Shown: positions 43,743 to 54,371 of the stretch, one piece after another
How the letters are laid out: each line of letters opens with the position of its first letter
Numbering within the stretch: position 1 is the first letter of the stretch
Source: Adiantum capillus-veneris
Taxonomy: Eukaryota > Streptophyta > Polypodiopsida > Polypodiales > Pteridaceae
DNA length: 64,000 nt
Reading direction: 5' to 3'
NCBI GenBank assembly: GCA_014529385.2
Contig: CM043959.1
Coordinates: forward strand, 85,789,029 to 85,853,028
Translations under genes and position numbers: made by a program
The notes under the pieces: model-generated
Told to the model about the DNA's origin: nothing
Databases searched by the model: none
Seen by the model: the letters and a program-made list of their open reading frames with translations, nothing else

Positions 43743-45744
43743 TGTCGTGCTGTGACACGTACATAGTGGAAACGCATGCTACAAGATCTATCTTGTATTT
43801 TTTAGATACATAATTATATTTCCTATAGTGTACATATACATATTTAAGTATAATAATAAGTCTTCTATCTCATCGTATTATTTTTCTCAAGGGTAACCTA
43901 TCCTTACTTTACCATCAGAAAATTACTTTACCATCAGAAAATACTATGGGGCAAAAAGCATTGATTCTTTATTTCTACTATTTCATTATCATCTCGCACC
44001 CTAGCTAGATCCTATATCTAGGGTAAACTCCAATATATATATATATTCTATGTATTTTTTATACTTTTCTTATATTTCTTTTTAAATAGCTACTAGGAGA
44101 GAATTAAATCCTAGTGGGACACTAGGTGGCATGATTTCAAAGATACACTTATTTTAACGCATTATTGCAAGCATGATTACAAAACTTTGTCAAGGAGCAA
44201 TGTCAAGCTTTCATATGGCATGAGGTGTCCTTTGGAATTAAATGAAAGTTTAGGCTAAGGAGACCACATGAAGACTTTTGCTGCCATAAATGGACCCTAT
44301 TTTGATGAATTTTTTACACAAGGTTCCAATCCGAATTGGAAAACGATTTTAAAATGAAAATCGTAGCTAATGAGCTGAAGTTTTTGACCATATTTTTACT
44401 TTTTTATTTGGAGCCAACGTTGAGGAGATATGATCAAAATACTGGACCCCTGTCTGCCCACATCATGCAGGGACAACTCATTTCCAGCTTTTCCAATTCC
44501 TGTTCACACTGGCTCCTCTCTTCTTGTGTAAACCCTTGGGGGCTTCCTTCACCTATAAAAGGGGACCTCTTCTTCCTTGAAAAGGAACTCAAGCATCTAA
44601 GCCATTGATGAGAGGAATTCATGAGGGAGTGAGTAGTAACGCCTAATTGTACTTAGCCATTAACATAAGCCCAAGCCTACACTTTTTCCTAGAAGAAGAC
44701 TAGCCATTCTTGCAACAAGCTAACCTTGGAAGATCAGCTCTAATCAAAGAAGGTCTTACACTTGGTGTATCAATCAAAGTGGAATTATCCACTCTTCTTC
44801 TCTCTCCATCAATAATGGTGCCGAAGGGTTTGTCAAGTAAGATGTATTCTACATTGATGTTTTCTTGATTTCTTTTTGTTTTCTTTTTCATCTCTAATCC
44901 AACATATATATATGTATCTAATCTTATCTACTTAAGCAAACCTATCTCTCTCATTCTTAGTAATTCATCCTCTCTGTAAATTCTAGGTTCTCTTTTCTAC
45001 AGGTACATCTCTCCCCGTAGTATCCTTATTGCCTACGGGCAAGAATAGGGCTTGGGAGGGAAACTTCTCATCTCTTCACTTCTCTCATATCTACATTTCT
45101 CACATACTATCCTAGATGAATAACCCACATGATGATCATTTATATCGCTTTCACTCTGTACGATCTATTAGAATTAGCGTATGGATTAGCCGTAAAATAC
45201 ACTTTCAACAAAGTATAGTGTTTCTCTTTGGCCCAGAAAGGCTCAATGAAATACTTCTATCACGAGATCCCATCATACTACCTCTCATAGACTATAATTT
45301 TTCTTTTGATGTAAGCGTAGTTATCTTGCTATGAACCAAGAGGATTTGTACACACAATTAATCCCAATCACTAGACAAAATATATATATTATGGTAAGCA
45401 CAAAACTACAATTCCAAAGAACAATTCGTAGCCTATTTGGTCAGCCAAGATTGAATGCCATTAACTCATCCATTAACCCTTTCATATTACCCATGATACG
45501 ATATGACCATAGCCTTGATGTTTTCATTTTCGTATTGTTTTGACATTCTCTTTTGTGTTCTTTCTTTGTGTGTGTGAGTTCAAGAGAGAAAGAGTGAGTC
45601 TTCTTTGATTGCACTTCTTACCAAACCCTAGTCTTCATGGCATCTATGGTTTAACTCCTTCACATAGTTTTTGTTGAGTTCTCTCACAAACTCTCACAGC
45701 CATAAGCCCGGTGCTTTCCTGGCAAGACCGCAAATTTCTCAACA
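43743..45744 (+). repeat. Left LTR of gypsy element 2
   Basis: It starts TGTCGTGCTGTGACACG and ends TCTCAACA (TCTCGACA in the right copy), so the ancestral termini were TGTCG/CGACA. It carries a 17-base tandem duplication of a TTACCATCAGAAAA phrase (43910-43945) that the right LTR lacks. Only the outermost sequences resemble the LTR of element 1. Confidence 0.95.
44554..44560 (+). promoter_or_regulatory. LTR TATA box (element 2, left)
   Basis: TATAAAA in the context ACCTATAAAAGGGG about 810 bases into the LTR. It is identical in the right LTR at 52547-52553 and is a good match to a plant core promoter. Confidence 0.65.
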
Positions 45745-45750
45745 TATTTT

Positions 45751-45770
45751 TTGTGAACCCGACGCGAATC
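45751..45770 (+). other. Candidate primer-binding site (element 2)
   Basis: TTGTGAACCCGACGCGAATC lies six bases after the LTR. The GTGAACC-GACG-GAA core is shared with element 1. The tRNA could not be assigned. Confidence 0.45.
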
Positions 45771-45797
45771 TGCTAGGGTGAGAGTTTGTGGGTAACC

Positions 45798-46803
45798 ATG
45801 GGTGATCATGTTGAGCAACAGGGTATGCATTTTGACCCAGGAACAATGCAAATGTTTCAAGCATTTGCAATGTTTATGCAACAACAACATGCCACTGAAA
45901 GAAGGGAGATTTCAGCAACGAGGGCCATACAAGCGGTCGTCAACAGAATGGATCAATTCAATGGCAAAAATGTAACCAAGTACTTACGCAAGTATGTGAA
46001 GGAGATGGAGTTGCATCGCGTGTCAGAAGGTGAGATGATTCAAAGCTTTGAGCTAGTTGTTGCTCCAGAAATTAGGGAGCATGTTAGGGCAATTAAAGAC
46101 GGGCATGGGAGAAATTGGGAAGAACTCAAAGTAGCTTTAAAGGAGGAATATTTCATGGAGGACTCTGAGAGAGTGACCAAAAGGACATTTTTAGAATGGG
46201 TAGTCAAGCCAAAGCAAGGACTATCAATAACATAACTACTTAGGGGATTTGAGCGGCGCTATGCACAACTCACATGGACAGAAAGGGCCACACTAGATGC
46301 AGAGAAGACAGATATTTTCTTACAAGCTGCAGGTAAAGAGTTTCAAGAAAATTTGGAGCTTCTTCTTGAAGATAAAGATGCTGAGCAAGGACTAAAGACC
46401 GACTGGAATGAGGTTGAAGGTGCTGTCTCACTGCTTGCCAAATGACAAAGAAGAAGGGACAAGATGGTACTAAACACTACAAGTCCTTCCACCTCAACTC
46501 CTGACAAAATGGTAAAGCCTACTTTTATCGCTCCTAAGTTTGATGAGTCCATGCTAGATGAGCTTGTGAAGGGAATGCGTGACTTGAAGGTGAAGCTTGC
46601 AAAGCTTGAAGAAAAAGGCCAACCATCAGGGCCACTTCCTAGGCAAAGACAACAGCCCAAAGAAGGGTTTGTTAATAGATGTATTTGGTGTGATAGTACA
46701 GACCATGTAAGAAGGGATTGTGATGATTTTAGTGATGCTTTGTCAAAAGATGTTGTCTTTTTTAAGGATGGTAAAATCCACTTAAGAGAGACAGGTCTAC
46801 CTT
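45798..46803 (+). pseudogene. gag of gypsy element 2 (three stops)
   Basis: The ATG at 45798 follows the primer site by about 30 bases and matches the gag start of element 1. One frame runs to 46803 but has stops at 46233 (GAA in element 1, TAA here), 46443 (CGA-type to TGA) and 46802 (TGA). Early gag has AIQAVVNRMDQFNGKNVTKY and KEEYFMEDSERVTKRTFLEW. A zinc knuckle CIWCDSTDHVRRDC (C-x2-C-x4-H-x4-C) is at about 46679-46720. Gag would coat element RNA. The stops make this copy defective unless they are read through. Confidence 0.9.
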
Positions 46804-46814
46804 GAGAACTAACA

Positions 46815-48167
46815 TTGGAAGGGGGAATGCAAACCTTAGTTGAAGATATGGAAACTAAGCATGCCACCTCTTCAGTTGAGGCAGCTACTTATGGAGTAAA
46901 AATTGAGCATTTTTGTGATGAAGAGGTGAGTGACCATCATGGTCAAATTTGGCCAAATGTCATGCAATTAGCTAAAAAGGAAAATCTTACACATGAGATT
47001 CTACATGAAGCAGGTGATTGCATACGTCTAGAAACAGGATGGAATGATCCAGTGGACTCATTGTCAGTGCATGCCTACATTACAAAATGCCAACAAAATG
47101 AGGCAATTGTAGAAGAGAAGCACAGACGTGAGAATTCTGATGAAGGACCATCAAAAAGAGCTTCTAGAACTGGGGGAAGAAGTGACTCAATTCCTTCTCA
47201 AACACCCTCAACAAAAGGAACATCTCCACCTGAAGTACTCATGGAGGAGTCTACAACAGAAAAGAAGAAAGAGCCAACAAAAGGTAAGACAAAAGGCCCA
47301 ACTTATAAACTACAATCTGATATTGAGGTTGCTACAGATTTAAAGAAAGTCTTGGAGGAAAGTATCTTGAATAGCAAGATTGAGTTCACTCTAGGAGAAG
47401 TTCTTGGCATTGCAAAGCGTGAATTCCATGAGGAGATCATTGACATCATCAAGAGGAAGAGGAAAACCCTTGCTGAAGTTTCTCGTCCACAGGTTGAAGG
47501 GGAAACCTCGAAGACACAAGGGATGCAGCTGCAAAATAAGGAGAATGATGGAGCTATGGTAGGATGCTACCAATCTAGTGGGAGAGTGAAGCAAGTGCAT
47601 TTCTCAAATGATGATGAAGAAGTTGAAGATATTCCTAGAAGTTACTATTCACGAAGTCATTGGGCAAGGGCTACTATAGAAACTTTGGTCAAGGTAGGTG
47701 ATCTTGAAGAGCCATTTGTTGCCTTGATTGACCATGGTTCAGAAATAAACATAATGTCAAAGAGTCTCTACAACAAGTGCAAATGGCCAATGGACACAGA
47801 TCATGGTTGGATGGTAAAAGTGGCAAACAGTTCATCCGTTGAATTGTATGCAGCATGTCCAGGTGTGAAGGTGACAATAGGTGATGTAAAGATTGACCAA
47901 AACTTCTTTGTTCAGGATACATATTCATATCATCTCATCCTTGGACAACCCCACATTGTGGGAGTTCGAATGGAAACAAAGGTAATGGACGATGGTTCAG
48001 CATATGCTAGGATACGTAGCAAAGATGGTAAACATGCTGTCCAATTTCTCACAGTTTGTGTAAACCATGAAAGAAATCGTGACAACCTCAGAGAACATCC
48101 TCTACCAAAGGTAAGAAAAGAGTTTCATGATCATAGAGAAATGATGGGTTTTTGCCAAGTACCATAG
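46815..48167 (+). CDS. gag C-terminus and aspartic protease, gypsy element 2
   Basis: A 450-codon open stretch in the same frame as gag. It comprises an acidic/lysine-rich linker, a conserved DCIRLETGWNDPVDSLSVHA segment shared with element 1, and the protease ALIDHGSEINIMSKSLY (about 47732). There the active site reads D-H-G rather than D-S/T-G. The flap/core segment is YHLILGQPHIVGVRMETKV. It ends at TAG 48165, 13 bases after the slippery heptamer. In the intact element this would be the C-terminal part of a Gag-Pro polyprotein. Here a stop at 46802 separates it from gag. Confidence 0.85.
   Translation: MEGGMQTLVEDMETKHATSSVEAATYGVKIEHFCDEEVSDHHGQIWPNVMQLAKKENLTHEILHEAGDCIRLETGWNDPVDSLSVHAYITKCQQNEAIVEEKHRRENSDEGPSKRASRTGGRSDSIPSQTPSTKGTSPPEVLMEESTTEKKKEPTKGKTKGPTYKLQSDIEVATDLKKVLEESILNSKIEFTLGEVLGIAKREFHEEIIDIIKRKRKTLAEVSRPQVEGETSKTQGMQLQNKENDGAMVGCYQSSGRVKQVHFSNDDEEVEDIPRSYYSRSHWARATIETLVKVGDLEEPFVALIDHGSEINIMSKSLYNKCKWPMDTDHGWMVKVANSSSVELYAACPGVKVTIGDVKIDQNFFVQDTYSYHLILGQPHIVGVRMETKVMDDGSAYARIRSKDGKHAVQFLTVCVNHERNRDNLREHPLPKVRKEFHDHREMMGFCQVP
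48146..48152 (+). promoter_or_regulatory. -1 ribosomal frameshift heptamer GGGTTTT (element 2)
   Basis: In the protease frame the codons are ATG GGT TTT TGC, so the heptamer is G GGT TTT. Slipping back one base gives GGG TTT then TTG CCA, which enters the pol frame. That frame has a TAG at about 48133 and no ATG near its start, so independent initiation is unlikely. The heptamer is conserved in element 1 (7610-7616). Confidence 0.65.
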
Positions 48168-51100
48168 TAAAGCAGGATTGCAGTGGTACAGAAAGAAAAA
48201 GGGTCTCGCCTGATCCAAAAATAGGTGAAACTTTCTCAATGAGCTCCTTGGTAACAAGGAATGGATCAGTATATTTTACAAAACTTGAAGATTTGAAGAG
48301 ATATGAGAGGCAATATGTGCATAATGTACAAATAGGCATGAAAAAGAGTGGGTTGCTAAAGCCTACTAAAAATGTTTTGGGTTTGTGTGAACAAGTTTCT
48401 TTTGTAGATACTATGGGTGAGCTTGATGCTATAATGAGGTCTAGTTTGCATCTTGAAAATGAAGTTGTGGAAGTTTGCTCTATGGAAATGTATCAAGTAA
48501 TAGAAGCCTTCAAAAGAAAGCCAAACAGTTGCCCAGAAGTCCATGTTGAAACTAAATACAAGAGTGTAGCAAAGAAGGTGAAACCAGTAGCTTCACCCTT
48601 ACCACCCAACAACAGGGAAAAGATTGAACAGGCTTCTTTACAACCAAGTTTGCGGAATCCTAAAAAGATCGGGAATACCTTCACAAAGGAGTCTTTTCAA
48701 GAGTTGCAGATTGGTTGCGAGGAGTTTCTAACACAGGAGGAGACAAAGTGCTTCAAAGAAATGCTTTCAAAGCATGGTAAGGCTTTTGCATTTGAGCCAC
48801 ATGAGATAGGATGTGTTGATCCTTATATTGTAGCTCCTATGGTAATTTTCACAATACCTCATGTGCCTTGGAATCTGCGGCCTATTCCGGTTCCAAAGGC
48901 TCATTTGCCAAAGTTATTAGAGCTACTGAATGAGAAAATCAAAATGGTAATCTTGGAGCCTTCTTGTGCTCTATACTCAAACAGGTGGTTCACAGTTCCA
49001 AAGAAGAATGGTTCTCTACGCTTCATCCAAGATATGCAACCAGTGAACAAGGTGACAATTAGAAATGTAGGTACAGGTCCAATTGTGGATGAATTTGCAG
49101 AGGCGTTTGCAGGGAGGGCAATCTACTCAATGGGGGATCTCTACTCAGGGTATGATCAATTTCAGCTTGCAATCGAAAGCAGAGACTTGACAACCATGAA
49201 GACACCTTTGGGTTTGGTAAGGATGTGTACCTTGCCACAGGGAGCAACCAACTCGGTTGCACATATGATGAATGGGATGAATAAGGTCTTATGTGACTTT
49301 ATTCCTCAAATCACAATGCCTTTCATTGATGATTTGCCTATCAAAGGATGTGAAGAAAGTGACAAAGATGAAGCTTTGGATCTCAAGGGATGTCGCAGGT
49401 TGGTGGTAAATCACATAAATGATTGTGATAAAATTTTGTCTAGGTTGGAAGAAGTGAATCTTACATTGTCAGGGAAAAAGTCTATGTTTGGTGTCAAAGA
49501 AGTGCTCATTGTGGGGCACATGTGCGGGCCATATGGTAGGAAACCTTGTCCATCAAAGGTAGATGCCATCCAAAGAATGAAAGAAATATGCAATAGCATC
49601 ACTGAGGTTAGAAGGTTTCTGGGAGCATGTGTCTTCTATGTTATTTGGATTCCACATTATGCACATATAGCTGATCCTCTTTATCAGCTGCTTAGAAAGA
49701 ATCAAAAGTTTAAATGGACAGAAGCACATGTAAAATCCATGAAAAAGCTAAAGAAGTTACTCCAGTCAGCAACGACTTTGAGAAAGGTAGACTATGAGTG
49801 TCAAAGGCCAGTGATTGTGATAGTAGATACCAGTCCTACAGGGATTGGATGGGCAATAGGGCAAGATGACAAAGAAGGACATAGGTATGTGGTAAGATTT
49901 GGAGCAAAGGTACTAAGTGCTCGCCAAAGAAACTATCCACAGATAAAGAGAGAGTTATGGGGTATGGTTACAGCCTTGAAAAGTGGGAAAGAGTACCTAA
50001 TTGGTGCATGTGTGGTTGTAGAAACAGATTGTCTACCACTTCTTGGGATGATTACAAGCTTCTCAACACCAGACATTGCTATGTTGCGGTGGATTGCCTA
50101 CATTAAGTCCTTAAATCCCGAGTTTAAGCACATTGCAGGTAAAGACAATACAGTGGCAGATATGCTATCAAGGGCAAGGTATGAAGATGAGTCACAAATG
50201 ATTGATGAGGGAGATGATGTAGGCACAAAATTCTATTCTATCTCTCATGTCAAAGGTAACAATGTTTGCATGAATAATTCACTTGAATTGTTCTTGAAAG
50301 ATCTTTATGAAGGTGATTGGCTTTCTATTGGAAGGTACTTGAGTACTCTAACAAAACAGGATGATTGGTCTGAACAAGAATTCAAGAGGATACGCAGGAA
50401 AGCATATGGGTACTTTTTAAGGGATGGTTACTTGTGGAAGCATCCTAAACAAAAGGGTGTTGCACCACAACGGGTTATATGTAAAAAAGAGACTCAAGTA
50501 AAGCTCATGCAAGAGTTTCATGAGAGTCGATGGGCTGGACACAGGGGTGTGTGGGCAACCTTCTCCAAGTTCAAAGAAAAATACTGGTGGAAGGGTATGT
50601 ATAAAGATGTATCTCAGTTTGTAGAGTCATGTGTAACTTGTCAAATGTATTCAAATGTTCGACATCGTGATGGATTGCACCCTACATATCCACTAGCCAT
50701 GCACTATAAATGGGTTGTGGATCTAGTCACGATGCCTTTAGGACTCTGGCAGATGAGATACTTGGTTCTTGCACGAGAGGACCTAACTAACCAGGTTGAA
50801 GGAAGAGCATTAAGAGCTAAGACCATAGAAGCTGTGTGCAAATTCCTTCTTGATGAGGTGATTTGCCGTTATGGTTGTGTGGGAAAAATCACTGCAGATC
50901 GAGGTGAACTCGATGCCGAAGAAGCAAGGGAGTTCTTTTCTAGATTAGGGATCAAGCTTTCTCTTACTACAGCTTACAACCTTGAAGGCAATGGAAAGAG
51001 TGAAAGAGGGCATCCTCCTATCATCAAAGCTTTGGCCAAGGCTTGCGAAGGAAGAGTTGGTGAGTGGCCAAAATTGTTACCATATGCTTTATGGGCTGAT

Positions 51101-51697
51101 CGTACAACACATAGCTCAGTAACTGGCTACATGCCTGCGGAGCTAATGCATGGTCAAAAGCCAGTGATGCCGATTGAGGATACAATTCCCACATGGAATG
51201 TAATACCTTGGCAAGAGGGGCTTAGTAGGGAAGATCTCCTTGCACTGCGTATAAGGCAGCTAGAGAGAAGACCTCGAGACATTGAAGCTGCAAAAGAACG
51301 ACTCAAAAATGCAAGGTTGAAAAACAAGGACTATTTTGATAAGCGACATCGACTCAGGAGCAAAGCAATTGACAAAGGTGACTGGGTTTTAGTGTATGAT
51401 AGTAGCCTTGATAACCAGCACACAGTCATGCGTAAGTTCTCAAAAAGATGGTTTGGATCGTATGTTGTAAAGCATGTACATGAAAATGCTACTTACAGCT
51501 TGTCTGAACTAGATGGTACAGAAGTAAAGATTCCCATTGCAGGAAAAAGGATTAAAATGTTTAAGAGAAGAGGAGACAATGATCTAGAAGATATTGATGA
51601 GGAAGAAGAGAAAAACACAGGTGAAGATCAAAGTGAACATGAAGCTTTGGAATCATCCAGTGAAGAAGAAGACAAGCAAGATGTACAAGAGGTCTAA
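48152..51697 (+). CDS. pol (RT-RNase H-integrase) of gypsy element 2
   Basis: An open frame of 1181 codons entered by -1 frameshifting. The first codon counted here is TTG. RT (residues about 190-470) has RWFTVPKKNGSLRFIQDMQP, IYSMGDLYSGYDQFQL and the catalytic FIDDLPIKG near 390. RNase H (about 550-690) has VDTSPTGIGWA, KRELWGM, ETDCLPLLGM and GKDNTVADMLSRA. Integrase (about 785-1110) has an H-H-C-C finger ending CVTCQMY, catalytic VVDLVTM (Asp near 855), TADRGELD (Asp near 915) and GNGKSERGH (Glu near 950). The WFGSYVVKHVHENATY GPY/F tail is near 1100. An acidic C-terminus follows. No chromodomain is seen. All catalytic residues are present. Confidence 0.95.
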   Translation: MPSTIVKQDCSGTERKRVSPDPKIGETFSMSSLVTRNGSVYFTKLEDLKRYERQYVHNVQIGMKKSGLLKPTKNVLGLCEQVSFVDTMGELDAIMRSSLHLENEVVEVCSMEMYQVIEAFKRKPNSCPEVHVETKYKSVAKKVKPVASPLPPNNREKIEQASLQPSLRNPKKIGNTFTKESFQELQIGCEEFLTQEETKCFKEMLSKHGKAFAFEPHEIGCVDPYIVAPMVIFTIPHVPWNLRPIPVPKAHLPKLLELLNEKIKMVILEPSCALYSNRWFTVPKKNGSLRFIQDMQPVNKVTIRNVGTGPIVDEFAEAFAGRAIYSMGDLYSGYDQFQLAIESRDLTTMKTPLGLVRMCTLPQGATNSVAHMMNGMNKVLCDFIPQITMPFIDDLPIKGCEESDKDEALDLKGCRRLVVNHINDCDKILSRLEEVNLTLSGKKSMFGVKEVLIVGHMCGPYGRKPCPSKVDAIQRMKEICNSITEVRRFLGACVFYVIWIPHYAHIADPLYQLLRKNQKFKWTEAHVKSMKKLKKLLQSATTLRKVDYECQRPVIVIVDTSPTGIGWAIGQDDKEGHRYVVRFGAKVLSARQRNYPQIKRELWGMVTALKSGKEYLIGACVVVETDCLPLLGMITSFSTPDIAMLRWIAYIKSLNPEFKHIAGKDNTVADMLSRARYEDESQMIDEGDDVGTKFYSISHVKGNNVCMNNSLELFLKDLYEGDWLSIGRYLSTLTKQDDWSEQEFKRIRRKAYGYFLRDGYLWKHPKQKGVAPQRVICKKETQVKLMQEFHESRWAGHRGVWATFSKFKEKYWWKGMYKDVSQFVESCVTCQMYSNVRHRDGLHPTYPLAMHYKWVVDLVTMPLGLWQMRYLVLAREDLTNQVEGRALRAKTIEAVCKFLLDEVICRYGCVGKITADRGELDAEEAREFFSRLGIKLSLTTAYNLEGNGKSERGHPPIIKALAKACEGRVGEWPKLLPYALWADRTTHSSVTGYMPAELMHGQKPVMPIEDTIPTWNVIPWQEGLSREDLLALRIRQLERRPRDIEAAKERLKNARLKNKDYFDKRHRLRSKAIDKGDWVLVYDSSLDNQHTVMRKFSKRWFGSYVVKHVHENATYSLSELDGTEVKIPIAGKRIKMFKRRGDNDLEDIDEEEEKNTGEDQSEHEALESSSEEEDKQDVQEV

Positions 51698-51743
51698 TCT
51701 TACAAAGAGACAATGTGGCACATACCAGAGGATGTGTAGGTTT

Positions 51744-51755
51744 AGAGGGGGTGGA
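51744..51755 (+). other. Polypurine tract of gypsy element 2
   Basis: AGAGGGGGTGGA immediately before the right LTR, the expected plus-strand primer site. Element 1 has the identical tract at 11214-11225. Confidence 0.8.
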
Positions 51756-53736
51756 TGTCGTGCTGTGACACGTACATAGTGGGAACGCATGCTACAAGAT
51801 CTATCTTGTATTTTTTTAGATACATAATTATATTTCCTATAGTGTACATATACATATTTAAGTATAATAATAAGTCTTCTATCTCATCCTATTATTTTTC
51901 TCAAAGGTAACCTATCCTTACTTTACCATCAGAAAATACTATGGGGCAAAAAGCATTGATTCTTTATTTCTACTATTTCATTATCATCTCACACCCTAGC
52001 TAGATCCTATATCTAGGGTAAACTCCAATATATATATATTCTATGTATTTTTTATACTTTTCTTATATTTCTTTTTAAATAGCTACTAGGAGAGAATCAA
52101 ATCCTAGTGGGACACCAGGTGGCATGATTTCAAAGATACACTTATTTTAATGCATTATTGCAAGCATGATTACAAAACTTTGTCAAGGAGCAATGTCATG
52201 CTTTCATATGGCATGAGGTGTCCTTTGGAATTAAATGAAAGTCTAGGCTAAGGAGACCACATGAAGACTTTTGCTGCCATAAATGGACCCTATTTTGATG
52301 AATATTTTACACAAGGTTCCAATCCGAATTGGAAAACGATTTTAAAATGAAAATCGTAGCTAATGAGCTGAAGTTTTTGCCCATATTTTTACTTTTTTAT
52401 TTGGAGCCACCGTTGAGGAGATATGATCAAAATACTGGACCCCAGTCTGCCCACATCATGCAGGGACAACTCATTTCCAACTTTTCCAATTCCTGTTCAC
52501 ACTGGCTCCTCTCTTCTTGTGTAAACCCTTGGGGGCTCCCTTCACCTATAAAAGGGGACCTCTTCTTCCTTGAAAAGGAACTCAAGCATCTAAGCCATTG
52601 ATGAGAGGAATTCATGAGGGAGTGAGTAGTAACGCCTAATTGTACTTAGCCATTAACATAAGCCCAAGCCTACACTTTTTCCTAGATGAAGACTAGCCAT
52701 TCTTGCAACAAGCTAACCTCGGAAGATCAACTCTAATCAAAGAAGGTCTTACACTTGGTGTATCAATCAAAGTGGAATTATCCACTCTTCTTCTCTCTCC
52801 ATCAATAATGGTGCCGAAGGGTTTGTCAAGTAAGATGTATTCTACATTGATGTTTTCTTGATTTCTTTTTGTTTTCTTTTTCATCTCTAATCCAACATAT
52901 ATATATGTATCTAATCTCATCTACTTAAGCAAACCTATCTCTCTCATTCTTAGTAATTCATCCTCTCTGCAAATTCTAGGTTCTCTTTTCTACAGGTACA
53001 TCTCTCCCCGTGGTATCCTTATTGCCTACGGGCAAGAATAGGGCTTGGGAGGAAAACTTCTCATCTCTTCACTTCTCTCATATCTACATTTCTCACATAC
53101 TATCCTAGATGAATAACCCACATGATGATCATTTCTATCGCTTTCACTCTGTACGATCTATTAGAATTAACGTATGGATTAGCCGAAAATACACTTTCAA
53201 CAACGTATAGTGTTTCTCTTTGGCCCAGAAAGGCTCAATGAAATACTTCTATCACCGGATCCCATCATACTACCTCTCATAGACTATAATTTTTCTTTTG
53301 ATGTAAGCGTAGTTATCTTGCTATGAACCAAGAGGATTTGTACACACAATTAATCCCAATCACTAGACAAAATATATATATTATGGTAAGCACAAAACTA
53401 CAATTCCAAAGAACAATTCGTAGCCTATTTGGTCAGCCAAGATTGAATGCCATTAACTCATCCATTAACCCTTTCATATTGCCCATGATACGATCTGACC
53501 ATAGCCTTGATGTTTTCATTTTCGTATTGTTTTGACATTCTCTTTTGTGTTCTTTCTTTGTGTGTGTGAGTGCAAGAGAGAAAGAGTGAGTCTTCTTTGA
53601 TTGCACTTCTTACCAAACCCTAGTCTTCATGGCATCTATGGTTTAACTCCTTCACATAGTTTTTGTTGAGTTCTCTCACAAACTCTCACAGCCATAAGCC
53701 CGGTGCTTTCCTGACAAGACCGCAAATTTCTCGACA
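51756..53736 (+). repeat. Right LTR of gypsy element 2
   Basis: TGTCGTGCTGTGACACG to TCTCGACA, 1981 bp, aligned end to end with the left LTR. The TATA box is at 52547-52553. ACGT follows at 53737-53740. Confidence 0.95.
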
Positions 53737-53740
53737 ACGT

Positions 53741-53814
53741 GGACTACGGGTCACCCACAATCCATGTGGAAGTGGCCACATGGAGGGTCCGCATGTACTC
53801 GAGGGGGTCCCACG

Positions 53815-53908
<94 letters not shown>

Positions 53909-54034
53909 CGGGAGGGGGGTTCCCACATGGGAAGAGCTCTAGAGAGAGAGGGGGTTTCCACGGAGGAATAGAGAGAGAGGGGGGGGCTTCCCATGTGGGG
54001 GGGGGGGGGGGGGGGGGGGTTCCCTTGGGGAAAA

Positions 54035-54081
<47 letters not shown>

Positions 54082-54204
54082 GAGAGCAAGGCCCAGGGGG
54101 AAGGGGAGGGGGTGAGAAGAGAGATAGTGAGAGAGGGTGGGCGGGGACCATGGGGGAAGTGCGATGGGAGGAGAGCGAGAGAGAGAGAGAGAGAGGAGAG
54201 AGAG

Positions 54205-54272
<68 letters not shown>

Positions 54273-54325
54273 GGAGGGTGCGCTTCCCGTGAGGGAAGGG
54301 GAGGGGGAGTAGTGTGGAAGGAAGG

Positions 54326-54370
<45 letters not shown>
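53741..54370. repeat. Low-complexity (GA)n / poly-G block
   Basis: GA tracts lie at about 53816-53909, 54037-54085, 54175-54241 and 54330-54368. Poly-G runs lie at 53997-54019 (23 bases) and 54242-54271 (30 bases). Between them are repeated phrases such as TTCCCACATGGG and TCCATGTGGAAGTGGCCACA, the latter followed by TGGA to form a small palindrome. Arg-Glu and Ser-Leu frames across it are artefacts. Assembly of such a block may be imprecise. Confidence 0.95.

Positions 54371-54371
<1 letters not shown>

Larger units (their letters stand above)
43743..53736 (+). mobile_element. Ty3/gypsy LTR retrotransposon 2, nearly complete
   Basis: A 10-kb element with LTRs of 2002 and 1981 bp, ACGT target duplication, candidate primer site (45751-45770), gag-protease (45798-48167), pol in the -1 frame (48152-51697), and polypurine tract (51744-51755) next to the right LTR. 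Domain order is gag, zinc knuckle, protease, RT, RNase H, integrase. By eye the LTRs differ at roughly 35 positions (about 2 percent) plus small indels, so the insertion is younger than element 1. Three stops in gag make this copy defective, although pol is open. Confidence 0.95.

Noticed and set aside
53817-54370. Long open frames of alternating Arg-Glu, Ser-Leu or Gly
   Set aside because: They are the translation of (GA)n and poly-G tracts in several frames and have no protein-like composition. The same applies to frames at 1447, 14541, 36824 and 58336.
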